The position numbers were made by a program, and so were the translations under genes. Shown here in pieces: positions 51,334 through 59,859 of a DNA stretch of 64,000 bases (position 1 is the first letter of the stretch; each line of letters opens with the position of its first letter). Below the pieces are notes generated by a model. That model did not search any database and had not been told where the DNA came from. It saw nothing but the letters and a program-made list of their open reading frames with translations. The stretch is taken from assembly GCA_965248685.1 (NCBI GenBank), contig CBDFKC010000003.1, positions 310,001-374,000 of the forward strand. The letters run 5' to 3'. The stretch comes from VYFG01 sp965248685. GTDB taxonomy: Bacteria; Pseudomonadota; Gammaproteobacteria; Arenicellales; Poriferihabitantaceae.

Positions 51334-52272
51334 ATGGCTCAACCTCCAAAACTTTCCTCTGTAAGTCCTGTAATGGGTAGTATGGAATGGTTGTTTTTGA
51401 TTATTTTGTCGGTCCTGTGGGGCGGCTCTTTCTTTTTCTCCAAAATTGCGCTGGCGGAAGTCTCGCCATTTTCCCTGGTGCTATCCAGAGTCTGCTTAGC
51501 TGCGGGAATCCTTTTTGTCTACCTCAAACTATCCGGTAAACAGGTTCCGACGGGGCTAAAAGTCTGGAGCGCATTTTTCGGAATGGGTTTGATTAATAAC
51601 GTTATTCCCTTTAGTCTGTTGTTCTGGGGGCAGACCCAGATCGCCAGCGGTTTAGCCTCCGTTTTAAATGCCACGACCCCGATTTTTACGATTATTGTTG
51701 CCCATTTTCTGACCCGGGATGAACAGTTTACCCCTCTGAGAGTCACTGGCGTGGTTCTCGGATTTTGTGGTGTGGCAGTTATGTTGGGACTAAAAAGTGG
51801 TAGTACAAATAGTGATCCGCCCCTGGCAATGCTAGCGTGTCTTGGCGCTGCACTATCCTATGGATTCGCTGCGGTGTTTGGACGCCGTTTCCACCGGATG
51901 AATATTGGTCCGGTTCGGGTAGCATTCGGCCAGCTAACGGCATCAACCGTCTTAATGATCCCTATTGTGCTACTAGTGGATCCGAGAATTAACCCGGGGG
52001 ATCTTTCCGTAACAACCATATCCTCGGTACTGATACTTGCCATCTTTTGTACCGCACTGGCCTACATTCTGTTCTTTCGGATTCTTGCCGCCGGGGGAGC
52101 AACCAATATTTCACTGGTGACCTTACTGGTACCGGTCAGTGCAATACTACTTGGCACTTTGTTTCTCGACGAACGCCTTGGCACTAGTGATTATCTCGGT
52201 ATGTTGCTGATTGGACTGGGTCTGCTGGTAATTGATGGCAGACTGTTCAGATCTCGCAAACAGGTTAACTAA
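51334..52272 (+). CDS. EamA/DMT-family transporter
   Basis: The 312-residue product has ten membrane segments in two EamA repeats; typical pieces are SVLWGGSFFFSKIALAEVSP at the start of the first and AYILFFRILAAGGATNISLV in the second, ending LLIGLGLLVIDG. It probably exports metabolites or amino acids. Its end overlaps the convergent FAD dehydrogenase gene by 8 bases. It is divergent from the DDAH-like gene. Confidence 0.93.
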   Translation: MAQPPKLSSVSPVMGSMEWLFLIILSVLWGGSFFFSKIALAEVSPFSLVLSRVCLAAGILFVYLKLSGKQVPTGLKVWSAFFGMGLINNVIPFSLLFWGQTQIASGLASVLNATTPIFTIIVAHFLTRDEQFTPLRVTGVVLGFCGVAVMLGLKSGSTNSDPPLAMLACLGAALSYGFAAVFGRRFHRMNIGPVRVAFGQLTASTVLMIPIVLLVDPRINPGDLSVTTISSVLILAIFCTALAYILFFRILAAGGATNISLVTLLVPVSAILLGTLFLDERLGTSDYLGMLLIGLGLLVIDGRLFRSRKQVN

Positions 52273-53392
52273 GTCGCGCCACCACTTCATCTCCGATCGC
52301 AAGGGATGAAGTAAGACCGGGAGACTCAATGCCAAGGCAATGCACCATTCCCGGGATATCGTGGTCTGACTGGTCCAGAATTTCAAAGTCCAACACAGGC
52401 TTTCCGGAACGGGAAATTTTTGGTCGCAGGCCAGCATAATCGGGCACCAGAGAATTATCCGTAAGGGCTGGCCAGTAGCGTCTAATCCGGTCATAGAATT
52501 TTTCCGCTCGCCGTGCTTCTACCACCAGATTTGCGGTTTCAATATCAACCTTTTCTACATCCGGCCCGAACCGCGCATTTCCCGCCATATCCAAAGCCAG
52601 ATGGACCCCGAGACCACCGTCTTCCGGTGCCGGATAGATTAGATGAGAAAACGGCGCCTTACCCTTAAGTCGAAAATAGTTCCCTTTGGTCATCCAGGCT
52701 TTGGGCAGACTATCTACCCGGGTTCCGAGTATGCTGTTGGCGATCCCAACCGCGCCATGCCCGGCACAATTAACAACCTCTTCAGCGATAATCCTGAATG
52801 AGTTATTTTCTGAAAGCACGGTGACCGACAAGGTACTGTTGGTCGATTCAATCGATGCCACTTTGGTAGAAAAGCTTATCGCGCCGCCCATCGATTCCAG
52901 ATCGCCCTGGAGACCGAGCATCAGTCCATGACTGTCAACGATGCCGGTAGACGGTGAATACAATGCCGAATAACAGCGAAGCGTCGGCTCCATCTGATTA
53001 ACCTCCCTGGCTGATAATAGTTCAAGGTCGTCAACCCCATTTTGTTTTCCCCTTACCTGCAATTTTTCCAGGGTGGTTACATCTTGCTCCGAGGTCGCCA
53101 CAATAAGTTTTCCGACCGCCTGGGTAGCGATCTGCCGAGAGGCGCAATATTGATACAGTTGGTGTTTGCCCTGGACGCATAACCTGGCTCTGAGCGAACC
53201 GGGTCGATAGTAAATACCGCCATGGATTACTTCTGAATTGCGTGAACTGACTTCCTCACCAATCAACTGATTCTTTTCCAGCACCAATACCTCCCTTCCA
53301 CTGTTCGCCAGGGCAGCGGCGCAGGCAAGTCCGATCACGCCGGCACCGATCACAACGGTTTGATTGTGATAAGTAACCAAAACGGCCGTCAA
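52265..53392 (-). CDS. FAD-dependent dehydrogenase, L-2-hydroxyglutarate oxidase-like
   Basis: The 375-residue product is of the DAO superfamily: the FAD-binding TVVIGAGVIGLACAAALANS with the GxGxxG, EKNQLIGEEVSSRNSEVIHG then GIYY, and the C-terminal YAGLRPKISRSGKPVLDF and GIESPGLTSSLAIGDEV. The SSRNSEVIHGGIYY motif is typical of L-2-hydroxyglutarate dehydrogenase (LhgO). It starts at TTG 53392, overlapping the cupin stop in TTGA, so translation is coupled. A role in removing a 2-hydroxyacid is likely; the substrate need not be hydroxyglutarate. Confidence 0.9.
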   Translation of the reverse strand: MTAVLVTYHNQTVVIGAGVIGLACAAALANSGREVLVLEKNQLIGEEVSSRNSEVIHGGIYYRPGSLRARLCVQGKHQLYQYCASRQIATQAVGKLIVATSEQDVTTLEKLQVRGKQNGVDDLELLSAREVNQMEPTLRCYSALYSPSTGIVDSHGLMLGLQGDLESMGGAISFSTKVASIESTNSTLSVTVLSENNSFRIIAEEVVNCAGHGAVGIANSILGTRVDSLPKAWMTKGNYFRLKGKAPFSHLIYPAPEDGGLGVHLALDMAGNARFGPDVEKVDIETANLVVEARRAEKFYDRIRRYWPALTDNSLVPDYAGLRPKISRSGKPVLDFEILDQSDHDIPGMVHCLGIESPGLTSSLAIGDEVVARLS

Positions 53393-54429
53393 AATTCACC
53401 TCTTCGCTCACGCCATAACCCCAGTTTTTGTTGTACCGGACGATCTGAATAACTAAACAGCACCGCATCATTGTCAGTCTGATGAACAACTTGAGACCAA
53501 CTTGGCGCGACGAAAATATCATTGGGCTGCCAGTTAAATTGGGTATCGCCAATATTACTGCACCCCGATCCTTCCACCACAACAAATACAGTTGCATCGG
53601 TACTGCGATAGGGATTCGAACGAAACCCGGCAGGCAATAACTGAATAAACGCGCCAATTGTTGGCATCGCAAAATCTCCAGTCACTGGATTGGTATAGCG
53701 CATCTTTATACCGTGACAGGCATCCCATTGCTGGTCTTTGCGCATTTTCTCCAGAGCTTCCCTGGTTCGGTGATAAGGATAGTTAAAGATCGGCGAAGTA
53801 TAGCTATGGTGTGGATAGTCCACTGGCAGCAGACCCTCACCGTATCTTGCCATTGCGTCCCCTTCGGCCCGGAATAAAGGTTGCTCGATGGCACCTAGGG
53901 GTTCGGCAAACGAGGCGTCGAGAAACTGCACCAGGGGAATATCCAGACCATCGAGCCAGACCATGGGTTGCTCGCTCTGGTTACCATGATCATGCCATTG
54001 CCAGCTCGGTGTTATCACAAAATCCCCCGGTGACATGCTGGTTTTCTCACCGCCAACGGCAGTATGGGCACCGCGACCTTCGATAACAAACCGCAGGGCG
54101 GATTGGGTATGGCGATGAGACGGCGCCACCTCACCAGGATTGACCAGTTGCACGCCAGCGTATAGTGAGCTGGTAATTTTTGACTGACCGCGAAGGCCCG
54201 GATTTTCCAGAATCAGCACTCTTCGTTCCGCCTCCTGGGCACTGATTAAATCCCCCGCTTCCATTAAATGACGACGTACTAACGGATAATGCCATAGCCA
54301 GGGCTGACAACCCGATTCCGGCTCAGCAGTCACCAGACTAGTCATCACTGACCACAGTGGGGTTAGATTATCCGGGTCAATTTTTTGGTAATAGGCTTCT
54401 CGTTGGGCGCTGATTTTACTTTGTGACAT
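53389..54429 (-). CDS. Gentisate 1,2-dioxygenase-like bicupin
   Basis: The 346-residue product has two cupin domains. The first, about 95-165, has VAPSHRHTQSALRFVIEGRG, giving the metal His residues, and PGDFVITPSWQWHDHGN with the third. The second (TDATVFVVVEGSGCSNIGDT and NDIFVAPSWSQVVHQ) is degenerate as usual. This fits gentisate and salicylate-type ring-cleavage dioxygenases. The FAD dehydrogenase follows and overlaps it, so a two-gene operon of aromatic or hydroxyacid breakdown is likely. No maleylpyruvate isomerase or hydrolase is near, so the pathway is incomplete in this window. Confidence 0.88.
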   Translation of the reverse strand: MSQSKISAQREAYYQKIDPDNLTPLWSVMTSLVTAEPESGCQPWLWHYPLVRRHLMEAGDLISAQEAERRVLILENPGLRGQSKITSSLYAGVQLVNPGEVAPSHRHTQSALRFVIEGRGAHTAVGGEKTSMSPGDFVITPSWQWHDHGNQSEQPMVWLDGLDIPLVQFLDASFAEPLGAIEQPLFRAEGDAMARYGEGLLPVDYPHHSYTSPIFNYPYHRTREALEKMRKDQQWDACHGIKMRYTNPVTGDFAMPTIGAFIQLLPAGFRSNPYRSTDATVFVVVEGSGCSNIGDTQFNWQPNDIFVAPSWSQVVHQTDNDAVLFSYSDRPVQQKLGLWRERRGEF

Positions 54430-54477
54430 TGGCCGCTAGTATAGTGTGTTATACATATTGGTTATTTCAGCGAGAAT

Positions 54478-55338
54478 TTATTTGACCTCAGGTATCGCTA
54501 CCAGGTTTTCAGTCTGAATTATCTCAGTCTCGATTTTAAGCACGAGCCCGGCCCCAGCCAAATCAAATATTTGATATCCGAAAGATTTGAGCAGCTGGCA
54601 AATATCCGGATAATTTGTCGGATGACATTCAAAGAAAATATTTTCAATTCTATGATCAGCAAGGTAATTTGCCGCACCAGCCAATGCGTCTAGTTCTGCG
54701 CCCTCCACATCCAGCTTCCAGAATTTGACTTTATCTATGGAAAAATCGCTCAGTACTTCGTCCAGTTTTTTGATCGCAATCTGCTGTCGCTCAAGGCGCT
54801 TATCCCGATACCAGTCCGGATTCAACGTGGACCTAGCACCATCGCATTGAATTTCAACGGTGGCCGATTCGCGGCCCAAACCATATTCAAGGATTTGCAC
54901 CTCCCAGCTAGACTGCAACTCGACACTCTCTCTCAGCCAGGATCGCTGGGTATCAACCGGCTCGAAGGCAATGGTTGTGACATTATCAATACCACCTAGG
55001 TACAGTAACCATTGACCGATGTTCGCTCCTGAATCAACGAATACGCCGCCGTGTTTTAATTGCTCAGTAGCGTAATCGATTCCCACGCCCCCTTCATATT
55101 TGCCAAAGACAATCCATCGGTGTCCAGGATCGGTCAAATCAAGTTTCCATACCACGCCATTTGAACAGGTCACCCAGCATGTTTGTTTCGCGGCCAGATA
55201 ACGCCCAAAAACCAGTTCTAGCAGGCCAAGCTTTCTTGAAAACTCAACCCTTCGTATTGCGTTAAAGAATGGAAAGAAGTTAATTGGATCTGGCATGGGT
55301 TTGTGTTGGTTCTTGGCAATTTTTAATGGTATTGCCAT
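54478..55338 (-). CDS. FkbM-family methyltransferase
   Basis: The 286-residue product has a SAM-binding Rossmann core: GGVFVDSGANIGQWLLYLGG, TIAFEPVDTQRSWLRESVEL, KFWKLDVEGAELDALAGAAN and IENIFFECHPTNYPDICQLL. FkbM proteins methylate hydroxyl groups of sugars or secondary metabolites. The start of 42 residues before the core is somewhat long (MAIPLKIAKNQHKPMPDPIN). There are no glycosyltransferases beside it, so its target is unknown. Confidence 0.88.
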   Translation of the reverse strand: MAIPLKIAKNQHKPMPDPINFFPFFNAIRRVEFSRKLGLLELVFGRYLAAKQTCWVTCSNGVVWKLDLTDPGHRWIVFGKYEGGVGIDYATEQLKHGGVFVDSGANIGQWLLYLGGIDNVTTIAFEPVDTQRSWLRESVELQSSWEVQILEYGLGRESATVEIQCDGARSTLNPDWYRDKRLERQQIAIKKLDEVLSDFSIDKVKFWKLDVEGAELDALAGAANYLADHRIENIFFECHPTNYPDICQLLKSFGYQIFDLAGAGLVLKIETEIIQTENLVAIPEVK

Positions 55339-55712
55339 AGCTCAACCTATATTTATTGGGACTTTCTACTGACCCTAATCGAATTCTTACCGATAGTTAG
55401 TTCAGGACATGGGCAGTATAACGATGTTCCAACGTTCCCACACAATAATTATTCAATGAGCCTAATTTTGATCCCCTCTATAAAAATTCGATTTCTCCAA
55501 TGTGTTTAGGTTGGAATTAAACGCGCTCCGTTAAATTGAATGGCACTCTCAATTCAAAAGTTAAAACATTTTGGGCCGACGGCACTTTAGCTAACTGTTC
55601 GAGTTTTGTGTCAAGGCAGAAAATTAAAATATTATTACGTGAGAATTGCCACATTCAATACAATTTTGTCAGCACTACAATCAATTTCCAAAATCCATCA
55701 AACAAGCATGAC
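55339..55712. other. Intergenic, nothing recognised
   Basis: About 370 bases between the FkbM gene and a secreted protein gene. The frame of the latter is open from 55536, but the upstream part has no signal-peptide character and was not used. The region is AT-rich and probably contains both promoters. Confidence 0.45.
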
Positions 55713-56276
55713 ATGAAATCTACTACTTTTAAACAAATCACCTTGGCGGCAGGACTTGCAATGGGGACGCTAGGAACATCCCCTTTCGCGGTCGCTGACG
55801 ATTACAATTATCATGGCACCGAATGCATGACAGCTAACCTGGCTCAGGGTCAATTATTCACCTGGAACAAAGATGGAATTACCAATAATTTTATTGCTCC
55901 ATTGTTTGTTATCTGCCCAATGTCATTCGACGACGATGCAGTAGAGTTAATACAAACCAATATTCCTCCAGTTTTATTTAGCACCAGCGTGAGTATTTTC
56001 CTCCCTGCTACCGTTCCTTTTAATACCGGTGTGCAATGTTTTGTCCGGTTTTTTAATGCGACGAGTACGGGCGCACAATTCGACGACAATCAAACTACCC
56101 TAGTTAGTATTCCTGTGACGGTCGGAAACAAAGACTTTTTCGGAATCGGAGAGAATGATGTGTCAGACGCATTTGGTGGAAGCGTTGCAGCATTTTCTGA
56201 CCTCAGTACTGGTCACTTGCTTTGTCTGCTTCCAGGGGGGTCAACCTTGCGTGCGTACGACATCGACTTTTTCTAA
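55713..56276 (+). CDS. Secreted protein of unknown function
   Basis: From ATG 55713 the 187-residue product starts with a signal peptide (ITLAAGLAMGTLGTSPFAVA, cleavage near residue 28). The mature protein has a beta-rich composition and four to five cysteines (e.g. TECMTANL, FVICPMSF, VQCFVRFF, GHLLCLLPGG), suggesting disulphides in the periplasm or outside. No domain was recognised. The gene stands alone. Confidence 0.65.
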   Translation: MKSTTFKQITLAAGLAMGTLGTSPFAVADDYNYHGTECMTANLAQGQLFTWNKDGITNNFIAPLFVICPMSFDDDAVELIQTNIPPVLFSTSVSIFLPATVPFNTGVQCFVRFFNATSTGAQFDDNQTTLVSIPVTVGNKDFFGIGENDVSDAFGGSVAAFSDLSTGHLLCLLPGGSTLRAYDIDFF

Positions 56277-56350
56277 GAGCCGAAGGAACCACAGCGACAA
56301 TAGCGGATATTGCAGTTTTTCTTTAGACCTCTATTGTCTCTGTGGCACAT

Positions 56351-57151
56351 TCACTGAGCAACCTGGGGTAAATTTTTACCTTGCTTAGCAAAATAGGTAG
56401 TGCTCTCTATTGTCCCGTCGGGATTTTTACGTTCTAAGGTCATACTTTGTCCCAGCTTTCCCATTTTCTGGGCTTCTACGAGGATTCGACCGTCCAGTTC
56501 AAACTGAGCCAATGAATCCATGTTTTTTGGAGCAGCAATGACCAGCTTACAATAGTCCCCGCCGCACTCGGCTGCATTTAGTGAAACACCTTCGGTCCAA
56601 CTCTCACCGGTCGAAAGAAAGTTTTCATAGGTTCCACTAATCTCCAGGGTTAGCGCCTCATCGAATTCATTTACGATGGTATTTTCCAATGCCTGGACTA
56701 AAGCCTTTTGTGCCTGTCTTCGTTCCAACTGATTGGCTTGGGCAACTGCTTGTTGTTCTACCCTTTGATCTTCGTATTGCTTCAACTTGTCCGCGGCAGA
56801 TAGTTCTGTCTCGGTTCCATCGCCCTCCAAATCGTCGACTCTATCTCCGAGTGATTCAACTGAGTTTTCCAGCTGATTAATCGATCCTTGAAATTTCCCG
56901 AGCATGGTGATGATTTCATCAAGTTTTTGACTACTATCTTCCGCCGCCACTTCTATTTCAACTTTCTCAATTTCGTTTGTTTTCCCAGGAACAACAACAG
57001 CAGGAGTGTCATTTGCTTTATCAATGACTAAATCGATGGGCCGCTGATCACCCTGTTGAATATTCCCATCGGTCTTAGACCCAAGTCCATAAATTGTTCC
57101 GGCCGCAACAATTGCGACGCCGAGAATAACCAAATAAACCCTGTTATTCAT
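56351..57151 (-). CDS. Membrane-anchored coiled-coil protein of unknown function
   Basis: The 266-residue product has one N-terminal membrane segment (MNNRVYLVILGVAIVAAGTI then YGL), an acidic linker, a coiled coil at about 70-155 (KLDEIITMLGKFQGSINQLE and QRVEQQAVAQANQLERRQAQ), and a C-terminal beta-rich domain with two cysteines close together (AAECGGDYCKLVIAAP). The last could form a disulphide in the periplasm. It resembles hypothetical anchored proteins of marine gammaproteobacteria in general look only. Function unknown. Confidence 0.65.
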   Translation of the reverse strand: MNNRVYLVILGVAIVAAGTIYGLGSKTDGNIQQGDQRPIDLVIDKANDTPAVVVPGKTNEIEKVEIEVAAEDSSQKLDEIITMLGKFQGSINQLENSVESLGDRVDDLEGDGTETELSAADKLKQYEDQRVEQQAVAQANQLERRQAQKALVQALENTIVNEFDEALTLEISGTYENFLSTGESWTEGVSLNAAECGGDYCKLVIAAPKNMDSLAQFELDGRILVEAQKMGKLGQSMTLERKNPDGTIESTTYFAKQGKNLPQVAQ

Positions 57152-57316
57152 AAAATATCTAACTCCTCGTACTTATTAACATTGCAATAATTTTTTAAAA
57201 TTTTGTTATACCATCAATTTCAAATTAGTCGATGATTAATCATCCGTTAAGAACACCTTATTGGATAATTAATAACTCTTGATGTTTCTGAAACTAACAT
57301 ATTTCAAAATTAAATA

Positions 57317-58096
57317 ATGTCAGATAATACACAGCAAAACAAAAATGTATTAATTATTACTGGAGCGAGCCGAGGCATTGGCGCCGAAATTGCCCGCCTT
57401 GCGGCGCGTAAGGATTGGGCGGTATGTATTAATAGTTCCGAATCTAAGACAGAATCTGAACAAGTTGCCACAAGCATTATTGACAGTGGCGGGCGGGCAA
57501 TAACTGCACTGGCGGATGTTTCCTCGCCGCAACAAGTTGACGATATGTTTGAAAAAGTTCGAACGGAACTTGGACCGGTAACCGGACTGGTGAATAATGC
57601 AGGAATTAGTGGTAGCTCGGGTCGGGTGGAAGAACTTGACGCCAAGGCAACCCAACGCCTGTTCGAAATTAATATTCTTGGTCCGATGCTGTGCACCCAA
57701 GCTGCGGTCAAGCAGATGTCTACCCTGCTCGACGGCAACGGCGGTGCGATCGTTAATATCTCTTCCGCCGCCGCTCGGCATGGTGGCGCTAATCACTACG
57801 TCGATTATGCAGCGTCCAAAGCAGCGTTGGATGCAATGACCTATGGCCATGCCGTGGAACAGGCCAATGCCGGCATTAGGATTAATTGTGTTCGGCCTGG
57901 CGTGGTTTGGACTGAGATGAACCGACGTTATATGGAGAAAGACCCTGCCTATAAAGACAGAATTGTCGGCATGACACCCCTTGGTCGGGGTGGCGAAGAA
58001 TCGGAAATAGCCAATGGGGTAACCTGGCTACTCTCCGAGGAGGCCTCATTTACCACAGGAGCGATACTCGATATTTCCGGTGGCATGGTTTGGTAA
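57317..58096 (+). CDS. Short-chain dehydrogenase/reductase (3-oxoacyl reductase / glucose dehydrogenase-like)
   Basis: The 259-residue product is a classical SDR with the VLIITGASRGIGAEIARLAA cofactor motif, LVNNAGISGS, the active site IVNISSAAARHGGANHYVDY followed by AASKAAL (Ser, Tyr and Lys of the triad), and the C-terminal GAILDISGGMVW typical of the FabG-like group. Cofactor choice is not clear: the Ser-Ser-Glu-Ser after strand two (CINSSESKT) hints at NADP. It stands alone upstream of the convergent haemoglobin gene. Confidence 0.93.
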   Translation: MSDNTQQNKNVLIITGASRGIGAEIARLAARKDWAVCINSSESKTESEQVATSIIDSGGRAITALADVSSPQQVDDMFEKVRTELGPVTGLVNNAGISGSSGRVEELDAKATQRLFEINILGPMLCTQAAVKQMSTLLDGNGGAIVNISSAAARHGGANHYVDYAASKAALDAMTYGHAVEQANAGIRINCVRPGVVWTEMNRRYMEKDPAYKDRIVGMTPLGRGGEESEIANGVTWLLSEEASFTTGAILDISGGMVW

Positions 58097-58143
58097 AGAG
58101 ACAATCCCTGACAGAGACGGGGGAATAATGTCTCGCAGCACTA

Positions 58144-58566
58144 TTAATTTTGCCTATGCTCGGAAACCGCGCGTATACGATCCGCAGGAATTGATAACTG
58201 CGCCAGCAAATAGGTTTTAAAGCTTGCCTGCCAGGGCATCTGGTCAAGCGCCCGGTGCATACACTGGAGCCAGGTGTCTCGTTCAGCAGGGCCGATTGCT
58301 AAATGCTTATGGGCCATAGGGAGACGAATTTCTCCCCGTTTTTGCTGATAGACCCTTGGACCGCCAAGCCAGCCACTTAGGAAGTCCGCGAGTTTTTCCC
58401 GGGACTCTTCCAGATCCTTTGGGTGCATCAGGAGAATATTCCGGGCCTGGGGCAGTGACTCCATCTCGTCATAAAAATGATCGACCAGCTGACGGATGCC
58501 TGGGTACTCACCCGCCGCCCGATAGGAGCTGTCACCCTCACCATAGGTCGCAGTTTGCTGAGTCAA
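58144..58566 (-). CDS. Group II truncated haemoglobin
   Basis: The 140-residue product has the 2/2 globin pattern of group II: LVDHFYDEMESLPQARNILL MHP in the B-E region, FLSGWLGGPRVYQQKRGEIR L with the GGP and the Tyr, then PMAHKHLAIGPAERDTWLQC in which a His of the AHKHLAI stretch is the proximal ligand. Such proteins bind oxygen or NO and can help NO or oxidative stress defence. It is convergent with the SDR gene. It has no clear partner. Confidence 0.92.
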   Translation of the reverse strand: MTQQTATYGEGDSSYRAAGEYPGIRQLVDHFYDEMESLPQARNILLMHPKDLEESREKLADFLSGWLGGPRVYQQKRGEIRLPMAHKHLAIGPAERDTWLQCMHRALDQMPWQASFKTYLLAQLSIPADRIRAVSEHRQN

Positions 58567-58583
58567 CAGGGAAGTACTGATTG

Positions 58584-58856
58584 CTTCGGCTTTGCCAAGC
58601 CCGAATATTTCATAAAGGCGGACACAGATTAACTAAAAGCCAAATTGAATCAGAGTCATACGACAGTTATAAGGCAAAGCTTACTGGTACATTTTGTCCT
58701 TCTGGATTTAGGCGCCAATCTGGCGTCGCATCTTGAACGATCGACCTCGAACCATAGCTACGGCTATGCTTCTTCGTCCGATAGTCCAACCTGCTTAACC
58801 AGCTTGTCTCTAAATTCCAGACCTTCATGAAATTTCCGGGCTATGCGAAGCCGAAG
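58584..58856. mobile_element. Candidate miniature inverted-repeat element, about 273 bp
   Basis: The left end (58584-58620, beginning CTTCGGCTTTGCCAAGCCCG) and the right end (58820-58856, read in reverse complement as CTTCGGCTTCGCATAGCCCG) match at about 29 of 37 positions as inverted copies. The inside has no gene and contains a shorter palindrome (TAGCTACGGCTATG). The right arm covers the last codons and the stop of the D-cysteine desulfhydrase-like gene. No transposase is nearby. Confidence 0.55.
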
Positions 58857-59842
58857 GCGTCGAGGTAACCAAACAATGCTGCGCTGCCACCGGTGTGCAG
58901 AAACACGACATTTTCACCTTTGGAAAAACGTCCTTTGCGAATGTAGTCAATTAGGCCAGCCAGGCCTTTGCCGGAATACACCGGATCCATCAAAATGGCT
59001 TCCTGCCGCGCCATCATGGTTACTGCTTCAATCATACTGTCAGTAGGCATGCCATATCCTCCGCCAACATAATCGGAATCCGCAATTACTTTATCCCGAT
59101 TGACGCATCCTGAAATGCCCATATGCTCAGCAGTTTTACAGGCCAGGTTAAACACATTCTCTTCCTGTTTTTCCTTGGGAGCCCTGACGCCGATCCCGAG
59201 TAATGGGATTTGTGAATTAGTGGCTTCAAGGCCAACAACCAAACCCGCCTGGGTGCCTGCGCTGCCAGTAGCGGTAACGAAGTGATCAATCTCTAAGCGC
59301 TGATCATTGGCCTGGGTCAGAGTCTCGATGGCACAGTTGACGTAACCCAGGGCACCAATCACATTGGAGCCGCCTCCGGGAATGATATAAGGCGTCTTGC
59401 CTTGACCGCGCAATTCCTCAGCCTTGGCTTCCATGGCCTGATCCATATTGGTATCGATGGGAAAATGAGTCACATTAGCGCCAAATAATTTGTCCAGAAA
59501 TACGTTGCCGGATTCCAGGTAGTCGCGTTCGGTACTCTGGGTGCGGTTCTCGAGCAATATCTCACATGCCATGCCGAATTTAGTCGCCGCCGCCACGGTT
59601 TGCCTTGCGTGATTGGACTGGACTGCGCCCTGGGTAATAACCACGTCGGCTTTTTTCTCTAGCGCGTCGGCGATGAGGAATTCTAGCTTGCGGGTCTTGT
59701 TACCACCGCTGCCGAGACCGGTGCAATCGTCACGCTTAATATATAAATTTGGCCCGCCCAGAGCCTCGGTCAGATTGGGTAAAAATTCGAGGGGGGTTGG
59801 TAGATGGGCGAGGTGTACTCTTGGAAATCTGGACAGGTGCAT
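58841..59842 (-). CDS. D-cysteine desulfhydrase / L-cysteate sulfo-lyase-like PLP enzyme
   Basis: The 333-residue product is of the ACC deaminase/D-cysteine desulfhydrase family: NLYIKRDDCTGLGSGGNKTR KLEFL with the PLP-binding Lys in GGNKTRK, VVITQGAVQSNHARQTVAAA, IIPGGGSNVIGALGY and DPVYSGKGLAGL. It would break a C-S bond in D-cysteine or L-cysteate, giving pyruvate and sulfide or sulfite; which one cannot be told. It is 17 bases downstream of the DegT aminotransferase gene. Its C-terminal GYLDAFGFA falls inside the inverted-repeat arm. Confidence 0.9.
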   Translation of the reverse strand: MHLSRFPRVHLAHLPTPLEFLPNLTEALGGPNLYIKRDDCTGLGSGGNKTRKLEFLIADALEKKADVVITQGAVQSNHARQTVAAATKFGMACEILLENRTQSTERDYLESGNVFLDKLFGANVTHFPIDTNMDQAMEAKAEELRGQGKTPYIIPGGGSNVIGALGYVNCAIETLTQANDQRLEIDHFVTATGSAGTQAGLVVGLEATNSQIPLLGIGVRAPKEKQEENVFNLACKTAEHMGISGCVNRDKVIADSDYVGGGYGMPTDSMIEAVTMMARQEAILMDPVYSGKGLAGLIDYIRKGRFSKGENVVFLHTGGSAALFGYLDAFGFA

Positions 59843-59859
59843 TTTTTGTTTTGCCTGGG

